A DNA stretch of 58,636 bases from Geobacter sp. (lineage in GTDB: Bacteria > Desulfobacterota > Desulfuromonadia > Geobacterales > Pseudopelobacteraceae). The notes beneath the pieces were generated by a model. That model had not been told where the DNA came from, ran no database searches, and saw only the letters and a list, made by a program, of their open reading frames with translations. This document shows positions 44,231 through 52,288 of this stretch, piece by piece. The stretch is from contig VFJW01000097.1 in the NCBI GenBank assembly GCA_009885845.1, positions 1 to 58,636 on the forward strand, given 5' to 3'. The translations under genes were made by a program, and so were the position numbers. Each line of letters begins with the position of its first letter. Position 1 is the first letter of the stretch.

Positions 44231-45007
44231 CTATCCTGCTTCATAAGAATCCCACTGCTTACCGCATGAACTCTGTAAAAAAGCATGAATTCTATTTTTT
44301 ATAGGAGTTTCTACTTGTGAATCTGTAAGAATAAAGTATGCCCTCGGACTATACGGCCTGTAGCGAAGTGCAAAAATTTGACCTGAAGGATTGATACGTT
44401 TTCTTAATTCGTCAACCCTTGCTTTGATTTGATCTGAATGTGTTCCATGATTCTTGTGACGATTAAGATGATGGTAAATGACACAGGCGTGTTTGTCTTT
44501 CCATAATTCTTTAACCTCAGAGTAATATGCAAACTTGCCAGACTTTATTTGATGTAACTTTTGACATGATGCTATTTCCAAGCCATTGTCAGGATCAAGA
44601 AACAGCACGTTGCAACCCGAGACACTTTGATTAGCTCTCCCTATCCAATCAACTCTCTCACGTTGTCTTTTATCCTTGTCATTACCGCTTTGAGAAGAAT
44701 ATTTCAAATGATAGTCCAAGCGTTCAGAGAAAAAGACGGTGTTGTCTGGGAGCAATCCTGCTTTTTCAAGTGCCTTGACAGACCGCTTACCAGTCAGAAT
44801 ATTATTAAATTTTCCACAAAGACATGTATCACATTCTAAAAAGTTTTGCTTTTCAACATAATCGATATGGCCACCATCGTTATTATGGGATTCGTCCGGG
44901 AAGAGATACCAAATAACGCCAATTCTATGACTTGAATTGTCAAATAAAGACCTCAGCAAAGCAAACTTTCCAAAGTCTCCGACATCACCAGCGTAGCGAT
45001 CTTGCAT
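44231..45007 (-). CDS. Uncharacterised accessory protein (MQDRYAGDVGDF family)
   Basis: I recognise the opening MQDRYAGDVGDFGKFALLR from hypothetical proteins scattered in many bacteria but know no assigned function. The 258-residue product is soluble. Notable motifs are IGVIWYLFPDESHNNDGGHIDY, VLFLDPDNGLEI (acidic cluster) and CVIYHHLNRHKNHGTHSDQI (His-rich), which together could form a metal or nucleotide site. The gene is AT-rich: a hand count over 44281-44340 gives 16 G/C of 60, against more than half in neighbouring nuo genes. It looks recently acquired. AAGGACA precedes the ATG. It interrupts the nuoK-nuoL junction. Confidence 0.7.
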   Translation of the reverse strand: MQDRYAGDVGDFGKFALLRSLFDNSSHRIGVIWYLFPDESHNNDGGHIDYVEKQNFLECDTCLCGKFNNILTGKRSVKALEKAGLLPDNTVFFSERLDYHLKYSSQSGNDKDKRQRERVDWIGRANQSVSGCNVLFLDPDNGLEIASCQKLHQIKSGKFAYYSEVKELWKDKHACVIYHHLNRHKNHGTHSDQIKARVDELRKRINPSGQIFALRYRPYSPRAYFILTDSQVETPIKNRIHAFLQSSCGKQWDSYEAG

Positions 45008-45147
45008 GTTGTCCTTTCAGCGTCGTTTAATAAAGCGTGGAACAATCAGTTGAGTTTTTTTAATACAATGAGAGAAAATGTACTGACATTCCTTATTTGT
45101 TACGAAACTCCAACTTACCGAACCCAGAACAGGGATTTTGACTGTAT

Positions 45148-45381
45148 TTAAATTGGCTGCAAATCCGCTTCTATGGTATCCGGACCGAGATCCTGGCCCT
45201 CGGGCCAGCCTATTCCGGTAAAAAACAAACGAACCTGCTTAAAATAGTCATCATCCTCAAGGTGTTTGAAAAAATCACTCCTGATATAGGGAGAAACATC
45301 AAATACACCCGATACCCCATCTGAAAAAACAACTGCCACCTTTTTCCCTTCCAGGGGTTTAACACTTGTAATCTTTTTCAT
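45148..45381 (-). CDS. DUF2442 domain protein
   Basis: The 77-residue protein fits DUF2442: ITSVKPLEGKKVAVVFSDGVSGVFDVSPYI followed by a segment ending GIGWPEGQDLGPDTIEADL. Genes of this family are usually paired with a DUF4160 gene, as here, and the pair is suspected to act like a toxin-antitoxin module; this is not proven. GGAG lies just before the ATG, which is 2 bases after the DUF4160 stop. The pair sits inside the nuo operon on the same strand. Confidence 0.82.
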   Translation of the reverse strand: MKKITSVKPLEGKKVAVVFSDGVSGVFDVSPYIRSDFFKHLEDDDYFKQVRLFFTGIGWPEGQDLGPDTIEADLQPI

Positions 45382-45383
45382 AT

Positions 45384-45653
45384 CTACTCCAATGGTTTTA
45401 TCGGCATAGGATTCTGACCGCTAACCGCGAGACGCCAGTCGGCCATAAGGTCTTCCTTATGGATTTCCATCCATGCAAGAACCAGCTTTTGCTTGTTTTT
45501 TGGAAATGAGCCTTGTAAAACCTCACCCTCTTCAATGGAAAAAACAGCGTCATATTCTCCGTAAGAAGCATGAATATGAGGAAGATTATGTTTTTTGTCG
45601 TCGTAGAAAAACATGTAGATGATGATGCCGTAGAACATTGAAATAGTTGGCAT
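45384..45653 (-). CDS. DUF4160 domain protein
   Basis: This is an 89-residue DUF4160 protein with ISMFYGIIIYMFFYDDKKHNLPHIHASYGEYDAVFSIEEGEVL and a C-terminal helix LAWMEIHKEDLMADWRLAVSG. The conserved HNLPHIHA stretch suggests a metal or catalytic His pair. An excellent AGGAGG precedes the ATG. It begins 21 bases after the nuoK stop, so it is transcribed with complex I genes unless it has its own control. Its function is unknown; pairing with DUF2442 suggests a mobile two-gene cassette. Confidence 0.82.
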   Translation of the reverse strand: MPTISMFYGIIIYMFFYDDKKHNLPHIHASYGEYDAVFSIEEGEVLQGSFPKNKQKLVLAWMEIHKEDLMADWRLAVSGQNPMPIKPLE

Positions 45654-45674
45654 TTACTCCTCCTGTGAAAACAT

Positions 45675-45983
45675 TTACCCCTTCATCTCGCTGAACATAT
45701 CAGTATCCACCGTTTTACGCCGCCGGTGCAGATACACCACCATCGCCAACGCCAGCGAAACTTCAGCCGATGTCAGCGCCATGATGAAGATGGCGAAGAA
45801 CTGGCCGTCAGGATTCCCCCAGCGTGCCGAACCGGAGACAAAGACCAGCATGACAGCATTCAGCATGACCTCGATGCAGACCAGCATCATGATCAGATTG
45901 GCACGCCAGGCCAGCAGGCCCGCCATGCCGATGAAGAACAGGAGAGAAGCAAGGATAAGGATGTGTTCGAGAGGGATGATCAT
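45675..45983 (-). CDS. nuoK: NADH-quinone oxidoreductase subunit K
   Basis: The 102-residue membrane subunit has three helices and the two buried Glu of the proton path (MMLVCIEVMLNAVMLVF and MALTSAEVSLALAMVVYLHRR). The start is the ATG at 45983, overlapping the nuoJ stop (ATGA) with GGGGAGGGG upstream; a longer in-frame version to 46220 runs through nuoJ and is not real. The gene is followed by the DUF4160/DUF2442 insertion instead of nuoL. Confidence 0.95.
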   Translation of the reverse strand: MIIPLEHILILASLLFFIGMAGLLAWRANLIMMLVCIEVMLNAVMLVFVSGSARWGNPDGQFFAIFIMALTSAEVSLALAMVVYLHRRRKTVDTDMFSEMKG

Positions 45984-46483
45984 TTCCCCTCCCCCCTTGA
46001 CTGCTTCCCCAGATACAGCGCACCCACCAGGGCGAACAGCAGCTGCAGTGACACAAGCTCCACCGCCAGGCCATGCTCCTGAAAGAGGCGGCGGGCAACC
46101 TCGCGGATCGGCACTGCTGCAGGGTATGAAACAGCTGAGGTGTGACGTGAGACTATTACCGTAATCAGCGAAGCAATGCTGACGGCTGACAGCAGCGCCG
46201 CCGGGAGCCATTCCCGCCATGAGGGAGCCATCCCCTTTTCAGGATGCCCCAGATCCAGCATCATGATTACGAACAGAAACAGCACCATGATGGCGCCTGC
46301 ATAGAGAATCACTTCAAAGGCCGCGACCAGCGGCGCCATAAGCAGGTAGAAGATAACCGCCATGCTGAACAGCGAGGTAACCAGATACAGAATGGCATGT
46401 ACCGGATGTTTCTCGGTTATGGCGAGAACCGTTCCGATTACGGCGACTGCGGCCAGTATGTAGAAAATTGTTTGTTCCATCAT
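45980..46483 (-). CDS. nuoJ: NADH-quinone oxidoreductase subunit J
   Basis: The 167-residue membrane subunit has five helices. The diagnostic pi-bulge helix reads AAFEVILYAGAIMVLFLFVIMMLDL, after HPVHAILYLVTSLFSMAVIFYLL. The C-terminal helix (ELVSLQLLFALVGALYLG) is normal. The start codon overlaps the nuoI stop by ATGA, and a second ATG follows immediately. It is co-translated with nuoI and nuoK. Confidence 0.95.
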   Translation of the reverse strand: MMEQTIFYILAAVAVIGTVLAITEKHPVHAILYLVTSLFSMAVIFYLLMAPLVAAFEVILYAGAIMVLFLFVIMMLDLGHPEKGMAPSWREWLPAALLSAVSIASLITVIVSRHTSAVSYPAAVPIREVARRLFQEHGLAVELVSLQLLFALVGALYLGKQSRGEGK

Positions 46484-47010
46484 GGCATCAACGACCTGAC
46501 ATCAACCGGTTTTGACTCTTCCAGCCCCGCTCCGCGCGGTTGTGTCACACCGATCCCTGCGTGAGAGTAGAAGTTGTACGAGGCATCCTTGCCGCAACCA
46601 TCAATAAGCAGATCTTCCTTTTCGTAGACCAGATCCATAATGTCTCTCGTGCAGATTTCGTAGTCGGGTGTCATCTGAATTGCCATAGTCGGGCAGGCCT
46701 CGGCACAGAGGCCGCAGAAGATACAGCGCGAAAAGTTGATCCGGAACCAGGCGGCATAGCGACGACCATCCTCCCGCTCGTCCGCCTGCATCGAGATGCA
46801 GTCAACCGGACAGGCGGCGGAGCAGAGGTAGCAGGCGACGCAGCGTTCTCCGCCATCCGGATCGCGTGTCAGTACGATGCGTGCCCGAAAGCGGGGATAG
46901 GGGATTCGCTTCTGCTCCGGATACTGGATGGTGACCGGTCGCCGCAGCATATGTGCGAGCGTGACGCGGAATCCGCCCAAAATGGCCTGAATGTCGGAAA
47001 CTATCTGCAT
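46480..47010 (-). CDS. nuoI: NADH-quinone oxidoreductase subunit I
   Basis: NuoI carries the two [4Fe-4S] clusters (N6a and N6b) that bring electrons to the quinone site. The 176-residue protein has RVTLAHMLRRPVTIQYPEQKRIPYPRFRA then CVACYLCSAACPVDCI and CIFCGLCAEACPTMAI, with all eight Cys present. The last ~30 residues (GKDASYNFYSHAGIG...) are a lineage-specific tail. It is preceded by an ankyrin gene rather than directly by nuoH. Confidence 0.96.
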   Translation of the reverse strand: MQIVSDIQAILGGFRVTLAHMLRRPVTIQYPEQKRIPYPRFRARIVLTRDPDGGERCVACYLCSAACPVDCISMQADEREDGRRYAAWFRINFSRCIFCGLCAEACPTMAIQMTPDYEICTRDIMDLVYEKEDLLIDGCGKDASYNFYSHAGIGVTQPRGAGLEESKPVDVRSLMP

Positions 47011-47087
47011 GTGTCTCTGCCCCGTAAACGGAGAGACGCCCCGATGGAGCGTCTCATGTAATCGGCTGTATTGTTGTGTCCGCCCGG

Positions 47088-47510
47088 TCAGGCGTTGCCT
47101 GTTTTTGCCCGTTCCGCCTTCTTAAGCAGCGCAGCAGCCAGCGGATGACTGTTGTACTCGGCGTACAGGTTGGCAGTATTCCCTGCCGGAGTTTTAATTG
47201 CCGGGTTTGCGCCGCCATCAAGCAATGCCTGCACTGTCAGGTTACAGCCGTAAATAGCAGCCAGCATCAGAGGAGTATGCCCTTCACGATCACGGGTGTC
47301 GACATCGGCTCCTTTTTCCATGAGCATTTTGACTATTTCCGTGTGTCCGTTGGCTGCCGCATAATGAAGCGCCGTTTTACCCTTGTCACTGCATGCGGTG
47401 ATGTCTGCACCACGATGCAGAAGGTCCTGAATAAAATCCTTGAGCCCCTCTTTGGAAGCACTTATCAGCGGGGTGTGGCCATGACGGTCCTTTGCATTCA
47501 CGCTTTCCAT
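47088..47510 (-). CDS. Ankyrin-repeat protein inside the nuo operon
   Basis: The 140-residue soluble protein consists of about four ankyrin repeats: DRHGHTPLISASKEGLKDFIQDLLHRGADI, DKGKTALHYAAANGHTEIVKMLMEKGADV, DREGHTPLMLAAIYGCNLTVQALLDGGANP and a degenerate last repeat. There is no signal peptide, so it is cytosolic and should bind a protein. AGGAGG stands before the ATG. The gene lies between nuoH and nuoI on the same strand with gaps of 66 and 77 bases, so it is likely co-transcribed. An assembly or regulatory role for complex I is an attractive guess without direct evidence. Confidence 0.85.
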   Translation of the reverse strand: MESVNAKDRHGHTPLISASKEGLKDFIQDLLHRGADITACSDKGKTALHYAAANGHTEIVKMLMEKGADVDTRDREGHTPLMLAAIYGCNLTVQALLDGGANPAIKTPAGNTANLYAEYNSHPLAAALLKKAERAKTGNA

Positions 47511-47576
47511 GTTTGATTCCTCCTGTTAGGTTCATGATCGGGCCGCAGAGCCCGTAAAGTATTATCACATTTGATA

Positions 47577-48566
47577 CTATTTCAGAGCGAGCCACCAGCC
47601 GGTAATCAATATATTCACCAGTGCCAGCGGCGTCAACACCTTCCATCCCAGATGCATCAACTGGTCATAACGCAGGCGGGGCAATGTCCCGCGCATCCAG
47701 ATGAAAAAGAAGGCCACTGCCAACGTTTTCAGAGAGAACCAGACGGTCGGCGGCAGTAGCGGACCATGCCATCCCCCCAGAAAGAACGTTGCTGCCAGTC
47801 CGCCCAGTACGATGATGTTAATGTACTCACCAACAAAAAACAAGCCAAAGCGCATTCCCGAGTATTCAGTGTGGAAGCCTGCCACCAGTTCTCCCTCTGC
47901 TTCAGGGAGGTCAAAAGGGATGCGCTTGCATTCGGCCGTAATACTCAGCAGAAAAATGATAAAGGCGAGAGGCTGGTAGACAATAAACGGCACTGTTTTT
48001 TGAGCTGCGACAATATCGGCCAGATTGAAGGAGTGTGACAGCATGACGATCGGAACCAGAGAGAGTCCCATTGAAAGCTCGTAGGAAATAAGTTGTGCCA
48101 GCCCGCGAATGCCTCCCAGCAGGGCATATTTTGAGTTTGACGCCCAGCCGCCTATTGCCACGCCATAGACCGCAATCGATGAGAGAGCCAGAAAGAAGAG
48201 CAGGCCGACATTCAGATCGGAAACCACCAAAGGCAGGTCTCGTCCGAATATATTTACCGGAGCACCGAACGGGATGACGGAAAAAATCAGAATGGCGGGG
48301 ATGGCGGCCATGGCCGGAGCCAGATAGAATAACCAGCGGTCGGCGCCGCCCGGCACAACGTCTTCTTTGGTGAGGAGTTTAATCAGATCAGCCAGCGGCT
48401 GCAGCAGGCCAAAGGGGCCGACCCGGTTGGGCCCTTTACGGTCCTGAACCCAGGCAAGAACTTTCCTTTCTGCGAATACCAGATAGGCGGCCAGAGTAAG
48501 GATAACGAAGAATACCAACCCCAGTTTCACGGCGAACAGCGTTATGTCCAGTGAAAATGCTGTCAT
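47577..48566 (-). CDS. nuoH: NADH-quinone oxidoreductase subunit H
   Basis: NuoH forms much of the quinone chamber of complex I with eight membrane helices. The 329-residue sequence shows FAERKVLAWVQDRKGPNRVGPFGLLQPLADLIKL, SSIAVYGVAIGGWASNSKYALLGGIRGLAQLISYELSMGL, PFDLPEAEGELVAGFHTEYSGMRFGLFF and RGTLPRLRYDQLMHLGWK. I start at the ATG 48566 (MTAFSLDIT); an in-frame TTG at 48602 would add 12 residues. It is the first nuo gene in the window; nuoA-G are not here. Confidence 0.95.
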   Translation of the reverse strand: MTAFSLDITLFAVKLGLVFFVILTLAAYLVFAERKVLAWVQDRKGPNRVGPFGLLQPLADLIKLLTKEDVVPGGADRWLFYLAPAMAAIPAILIFSVIPFGAPVNIFGRDLPLVVSDLNVGLLFFLALSSIAVYGVAIGGWASNSKYALLGGIRGLAQLISYELSMGLSLVPIVMLSHSFNLADIVAAQKTVPFIVYQPLAFIIFLLSITAECKRIPFDLPEAEGELVAGFHTEYSGMRFGLFFVGEYINIIVLGGLAATFFLGGWHGPLLPPTVWFSLKTLAVAFFFIWMRGTLPRLRYDQLMHLGWKVLTPLALVNILITGWWLALK

Positions 48567-48703
48567 GGGAACCCGTTTCGAACAGGTAAGAGAAAGAAGC
48601 AAACCACACGGTAATAACAGCGTTTTTTATATACCACATATTCACGATGAACGCCACGTGCTATTTGAAAATAAGTGAAAAATGCTCCAACAGAATTAAG
48701 CGC

Positions 48704-48733
48704 TTGAATCTGACCGCTCCCGAACACTATAAT
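48704..48733 (+). promoter_or_regulatory. Sigma-70 promoter for engB-folE2 group
   Basis: TTGAAT (48704-48709) and TATAAT (48728-48733) are 18 bases apart. The predicted start near 48740 leaves a short leader with AAGGAG at 48743 before the ATG at 48758. Confidence 0.65.
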
Positions 48734-48757
48734 GACTGATTCAAGGAGAACGCTTCA

Positions 48758-49366
48758 ATGAACGTAATTCAGGCTGATTTTATAAAGAGTGCCGCCAAAC
48801 CGAAAGACTATCCGCCGCCGGGACTGCCGGAGGTGGCCTTCGTCGGACGTTCCAACGTCGGTAAATCCTCGCTGATCAATGTGCTGTCAGGACGAAAAGG
48901 ACTGGTTCGAACCAGTTCGACCCCCGGCCGGACACAGCTGATCAACTTTTTTGACATTAACGGTATCCTGACCCTGGTGGACCTCCCCGGCTACGGTTAT
49001 GCCAAGGCGCCACCCGCACTCCGCAAACAGTGGGGACCGATGATCGAATCGTACCTCTCCATCCGCGAGTCGCTCAAGGCGGTCGTGCTGATTCTCGACA
49101 TCCGTCGGGAACCGTCCGATGGCGATCTGCAGATGCTCCGCTGGCTGGAGATGTACAACATCCCGCCGATTTTCGTGGTGACCAAATGCGACAAGCTGTC
49201 AAAAAACGAACAGGCCAGGCAGAAGTCGATAATCGCCGCGGCTATCAAGCGTGACAAGGGAATGATGCTCCCTTTTTCGGCCCTCTCAAAAGAGGGGCGT
49301 GACGGCATCTGGAGCGAGATATTACGCGTGCTTGATATCCCCCAGGACACGGGAAAAAAATTATGA
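48758..49366 (+). CDS. engB: Ribosome biogenesis GTPase EngB/YsxC
   Basis: The 202-residue GTPase assists assembly of the large ribosomal subunit. G motifs are complete: [11 protein letters not shown] (G1), [13 protein letters not shown] (G2), [11 protein letters not shown] (G3), VVTKCDKLS (G4) and FSALSKEG (G5). The first gene of a four-gene run, it overlaps folE2 by 4 bases. The N-terminal [29 protein letters not shown] is standard for this family. Confidence 0.95.
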   Translation: MNVIQADFIKSAAKPKDYPPPGLPEVAFVGRSNVGKSSLINVLSGRKGLVRTSSTPGRTQLINFFDINGILTLVDLPGYGYAKAPPALRKQWGPMIESYLSIRESLKAVVLILDIRREPSDGDLQMLRWLEMYNIPPIFVVTKCDKLSKNEQARQKSIIAAAIKRDKGMMLPFSALSKEGRDGIWSEILRVLDIPQDTGKKL

Positions 49367-50169
49367 AAAAATCATCCTCTCCCCTCGTTTCGTCGCTCAT
49401 GCCGGATATGCAGAAACGTCCGGACAGTCGCCGCATTCCGATAGCCAAGGTCGGCGTCAAGGATATTACCTATCCGATTGTCGTGATGGACAAGAACTGC
49501 ACCCTGCAGCATACCGTGGCCCGGATCAATATGTACGTCGATCTGCCGCATCACTTCAAGGGTACTCACATGAGCCGCTTTGTGGAGATTCTCAACAAGT
49601 ACCGTGAACAGATCGCTCTCGACAAACTTGAAACGATCCTTGAAGAGATGAAAGCAAAACTCGGTTCGGAGAGTGCTCATCTGGAGATTCAGTTCCCCTA
49701 TTTTATCGACAAGGCGGCGCCGGTATCCGGAGCCAAGAGCCTGATGGAATACACCTGTGAATTCAGCGCTTCCATGACCGATACGCTTGATTTTGTACTT
49801 GGCATCAAGGTCCCGCTTACCTCACTCTGCCCCTGCAGTCGTGAGCTGTCCCGTTTCGGAGCCCATAACCAGCGCAGCATCATGACGGTTAAGGTACGCT
49901 ATCGCGACTTCATCTGGATCGAAGATCTGGTGGAACTGATCGAACAGTGCGGCTCCAGTCCGCTCTATTCGCTGCTCAAGCGTGCTGATGAAAAGTTTGT
50001 CACCGAACAGGCGTACGAGAATCCCCGTTTTGTGGAGGATATGGTGCGCGAGGCTCATTCCCGCCTGGCGGCGCTTGATAACATCACCTGGTTCTCGGTT
50101 GAGGCCGAGAATTTTGAATCGATCCACAATCATTCGGCGTATGCGGCGGTGGAACTGGATCGGCGATGA
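49363..50169 (+). CDS. folE2: GTP cyclohydrolase IB
   Basis: FolE2 (type IB) starts folate, and often queuosine, synthesis from GTP with relaxed metal use. The 268-residue protein begins near [19 protein letters not shown] and has [30 protein letters not shown], the catalytic Cys in [14 protein letters not shown], and [13 protein letters not shown]. There is no classical FolE in the window. It is coupled to engB upstream (ATGA) and to the glycosyltransferase-like gene downstream (4-base overlap). Confidence 0.94.
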   Translation: MKKSSSPLVSSLMPDMQKRPDSRRIPIAKVGVKDITYPIVVMDKNCTLQHTVARINMYVDLPHHFKGTHMSRFVEILNKYREQIALDKLETILEEMKAKLGSESAHLEIQFPYFIDKAAPVSGAKSLMEYTCEFSASMTDTLDFVLGIKVPLTSLCPCSRELSRFGAHNQRSIMTVKVRYRDFIWIEDLVELIEQCGSSPLYSLLKRADEKFVTEQAYENPRFVEDMVREAHSRLAALDNITWFSVEAENFESIHNHSAYAAVELDRR

Positions 50170-50798
50170 AAAACGGGTTGATTGTCTTCGCCCGCGAACC
50201 GATTCCCGGAGCAGTAAAAACAAGGCTTGCAGCGTCAATCGGCGACCACGCCGCCGCGGAACTGTATGAAACCATGCTGCAGGATGTGCTGAAAACGGCC
50301 CGGCAGGTGACCGGCGCTGAACCTGTCGTCTATTGGGCGTGTGCAGAAGAATCACTCCCGCTTCTGGCAGAACGGTACCGGTGTAGCTCCCATCGCCAGA
50401 GTCAGGGAGATCTGGGACAGCGCATGCAGGGTGCATTTGAAGAGGTGTTTGCCGCCGGTTGCGAATACTGCTGCATTATCGGCAGTGACGCCCCCGATCT
50501 GCCTCCCTCTTTTATTTCGGAAGCCTATCAACTTCTGGCGATGCAGCGGACGGATGTTGTCTTTGGTCCAAGCAGGGATGGCGGTTATTATCTTCTCGGG
50601 ATGAAACAGGTCTGGCCGCAATTTTTTACGAATATTCCCTGGAGCAGCACTGAGGTACTTCAGCAGAGCCTGGTCGCAGCACGGAAGTCGGGTTTGACAG
50701 TCGCACTGCTGCCCGAATGGCACGACATCGATACCGTTGAGGATTTACTGGCATTTCAGGAACGAAAAGAGCTGGCAGGGACATTGGAAACGACGTGA
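50166..50798 (+). CDS. DUF2064/TIGR04282-type glycosyltransferase-like protein
   Basis: The 210-residue protein has the nucleotide-diphospho-sugar transferase-like fold of the TIGR04282 family: NGLIVFAREPIPGAVKTRLA at the start, GDLGQRMQGAFEEVFAAGCEYCCIIGSDAPDLPP with an acidic metal motif, and DVVFGPSRDGGYYLLGM. Some relatives sit in arsenosugar gene clusters, but no arsenic gene is here, so the substrate is open. Starts and stops overlap both neighbours by 4 bases, tying it to folE2 and mqnB. Confidence 0.82.
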   Translation: MKNGLIVFAREPIPGAVKTRLAASIGDHAAAELYETMLQDVLKTARQVTGAEPVVYWACAEESLPLLAERYRCSSHRQSQGDLGQRMQGAFEEVFAAGCEYCCIIGSDAPDLPPSFISEAYQLLAMQRTDVVFGPSRDGGYYLLGMKQVWPQFFTNIPWSSTEVLQQSLVAARKSGLTVALLPEWHDIDTVEDLLAFQERKELAGTLETT

Positions 50799-51559
50799 AA
50801 CCAATAGTCATCATCGCGGCGGTGCCGCAGGAAATTGAACTTCTGGGGAAAGCACTTGGATATTCCGGCAGGGTAGCAGCGGGCGGTTATGAGTATGTCG
50901 AAGGTACTGTCGGCAATCTGCGGGTTGTGGTCTGTGCTGGTGGGGTAGGGAAAATCAATGCAGCTTCAGCGGCTGCCGTCATGATTGATCGCTATCAGCC
51001 GAACCTTGTGATCAACATCGGCTGTGCAGGTGCCTACGGCGGAAGCGGCCTTTCAATCGGGAATCTGGTTGTCGCGAGCGAGGAAGTGCTGGCAGATGAT
51101 GGCGTGATCGTATCGGATGGCTGGAAAGATCTTCGCTATATGAATATCCCTTCAGTAAATCAGGGAGGACTCACCTGTTATAATATGCTGCCGCTCTCCC
51201 GGCATGCGGCGGAAAAGGCTATGCAGCTGGCCGATTATTATGGCGTTGCTCTTGTTCGAGGACGATTTTCAACGGTCTCGACCTGTAGCGGTACCGATCA
51301 GCGTGGAGTTGAGCTTGCACTTCGGTGGAATGTCGTGGCGGAAAGCATGGAGGGGGCGGCGGTGGTTCAGGTCTGCCTTCGCTCCGGAGTGGACTGTCTT
51401 GAGATCCGCGGGATCAGCAACCTGGTGGAAGAGCGTGATCTGAAAAAGTGGGACATACCGCGGGCTGTTGAAGCCGCCCAGCGTTTTGTCTTGAAATATC
51501 TTGAAGAGATGGATCGCCCTGAGATATCGACGATCTCAAAAGTTACCCCTGAAATTTAG
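50795..51559 (+). CDS. mqnB: Futalosine hydrolase
   Basis: MqnB removes the base from futalosine on the menaquinone route. The 254-residue nucleosidase-fold protein has IIAAVPQEIELLGKAL, VVVCAGGVGKINAASAAAVMIDRYQPNLVINIGCAGAYGGSGLSIGNLVVASEEVLADDGV, and the catalytic AESMEGAAVVQVC. The start is GTG (GTGA overlap with the previous gene) with GGAAAC upstream. It complements MqnD at 24300-25136; MqnA, MqnC and MqnE are not in the window. Confidence 0.93.
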   Translation: MKPIVIIAAVPQEIELLGKALGYSGRVAAGGYEYVEGTVGNLRVVVCAGGVGKINAASAAAVMIDRYQPNLVINIGCAGAYGGSGLSIGNLVVASEEVLADDGVIVSDGWKDLRYMNIPSVNQGGLTCYNMLPLSRHAAEKAMQLADYYGVALVRGRFSTVSTCSGTDQRGVELALRWNVVAESMEGAAVVQVCLRSGVDCLEIRGISNLVEERDLKKWDIPRAVEAAQRFVLKYLEEMDRPEISTISKVTPEI

Positions 51560-51562
51560 CCG

Positions 51563-52246
51563 TTACCGCTCTCCGAAGATCGCGGTTCCGATTCGCACCA
51601 AAGTTGCGCCTTCCTGAATCGCTGCTTCAAAATCTCCCGACATCCCCATTGAAAGTTCCTCCATATCAACCCCGGCAATTCGTTCTGCGGCAATTGTTTC
51701 CGATAATCGTCGCAACCCGGCGAAACAGGGTCGCGCAGCTTCAGGGTCATCGAAAAAAGGGGGCATCGTCATCAGCCCGCGCACTCTGATATGTTGCAGC
51801 AGGGCGCATGCGCGTACCAGCTGAACAGCTTCGGCTTCAGTCGTTCCCGACTTGCTCGCTTCGCCGGATATATTTACCTGGATCAGTATGTCGCAGACTT
51901 TTCCAAGTTTACCCCACTGCCGGTCAATCTCCTCTGCCAGTGAAATTCGATCAACTGAATGGATCAATGCCACCTGTCCGGCGATGTATTTGACTTTGTT
52001 GCTCTGCAGATGTCCGATAACATGCCATTGAACAGCTTCCCGGACTTCGTCCAGTTTTGGCACCAGCTCCTGAATATAATTTTCCCCGAAAACCGTCTGT
52101 CCGGATTGAAACGCGGCTCTGATATCTGCCGTCGGCCGGGTTTTTGAAACCGCAACCAGACGGACGGAAGCGGGGTCGCGTCCTGCTTTTTCGGCCGCAA
52201 CCCGGATCTGTTCGTTGATTCGGGCGAGATTCGTAGAAATCGTCAT
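51563..52246 (-). CDS. YggS-family pyridoxal phosphate homeostasis protein
   Basis: This 227-residue PLP-binding barrel protein balances free PLP and affects amino acid levels. The PLP Lys is in LVAVSKTRPTADI, followed by FGENYIQELVPK, WHVIGHLQSNKVKYIAG, IQVNISGEASKSG and LSMGMSGDFEAAIQEGATLVRIGTAIFG. I start at ATG 52246; a GTG four codons upstream (52258) is a possible alternative with a slightly better placed GGTGG. It converges with mqnB with only 3 bases between stops. Confidence 0.93.
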   Translation of the reverse strand: MTISTNLARINEQIRVAAEKAGRDPASVRLVAVSKTRPTADIRAAFQSGQTVFGENYIQELVPKLDEVREAVQWHVIGHLQSNKVKYIAGQVALIHSVDRISLAEEIDRQWGKLGKVCDILIQVNISGEASKSGTTEAEAVQLVRACALLQHIRVRGLMTMPPFFDDPEAARPCFAGLRRLSETIAAERIAGVDMEELSMGMSGDFEAAIQEGATLVRIGTAIFGER

Positions 52247-52288
52247 GAGATAATACACTCACCACCCTTTTTGCAGCGACCTGGAAAG

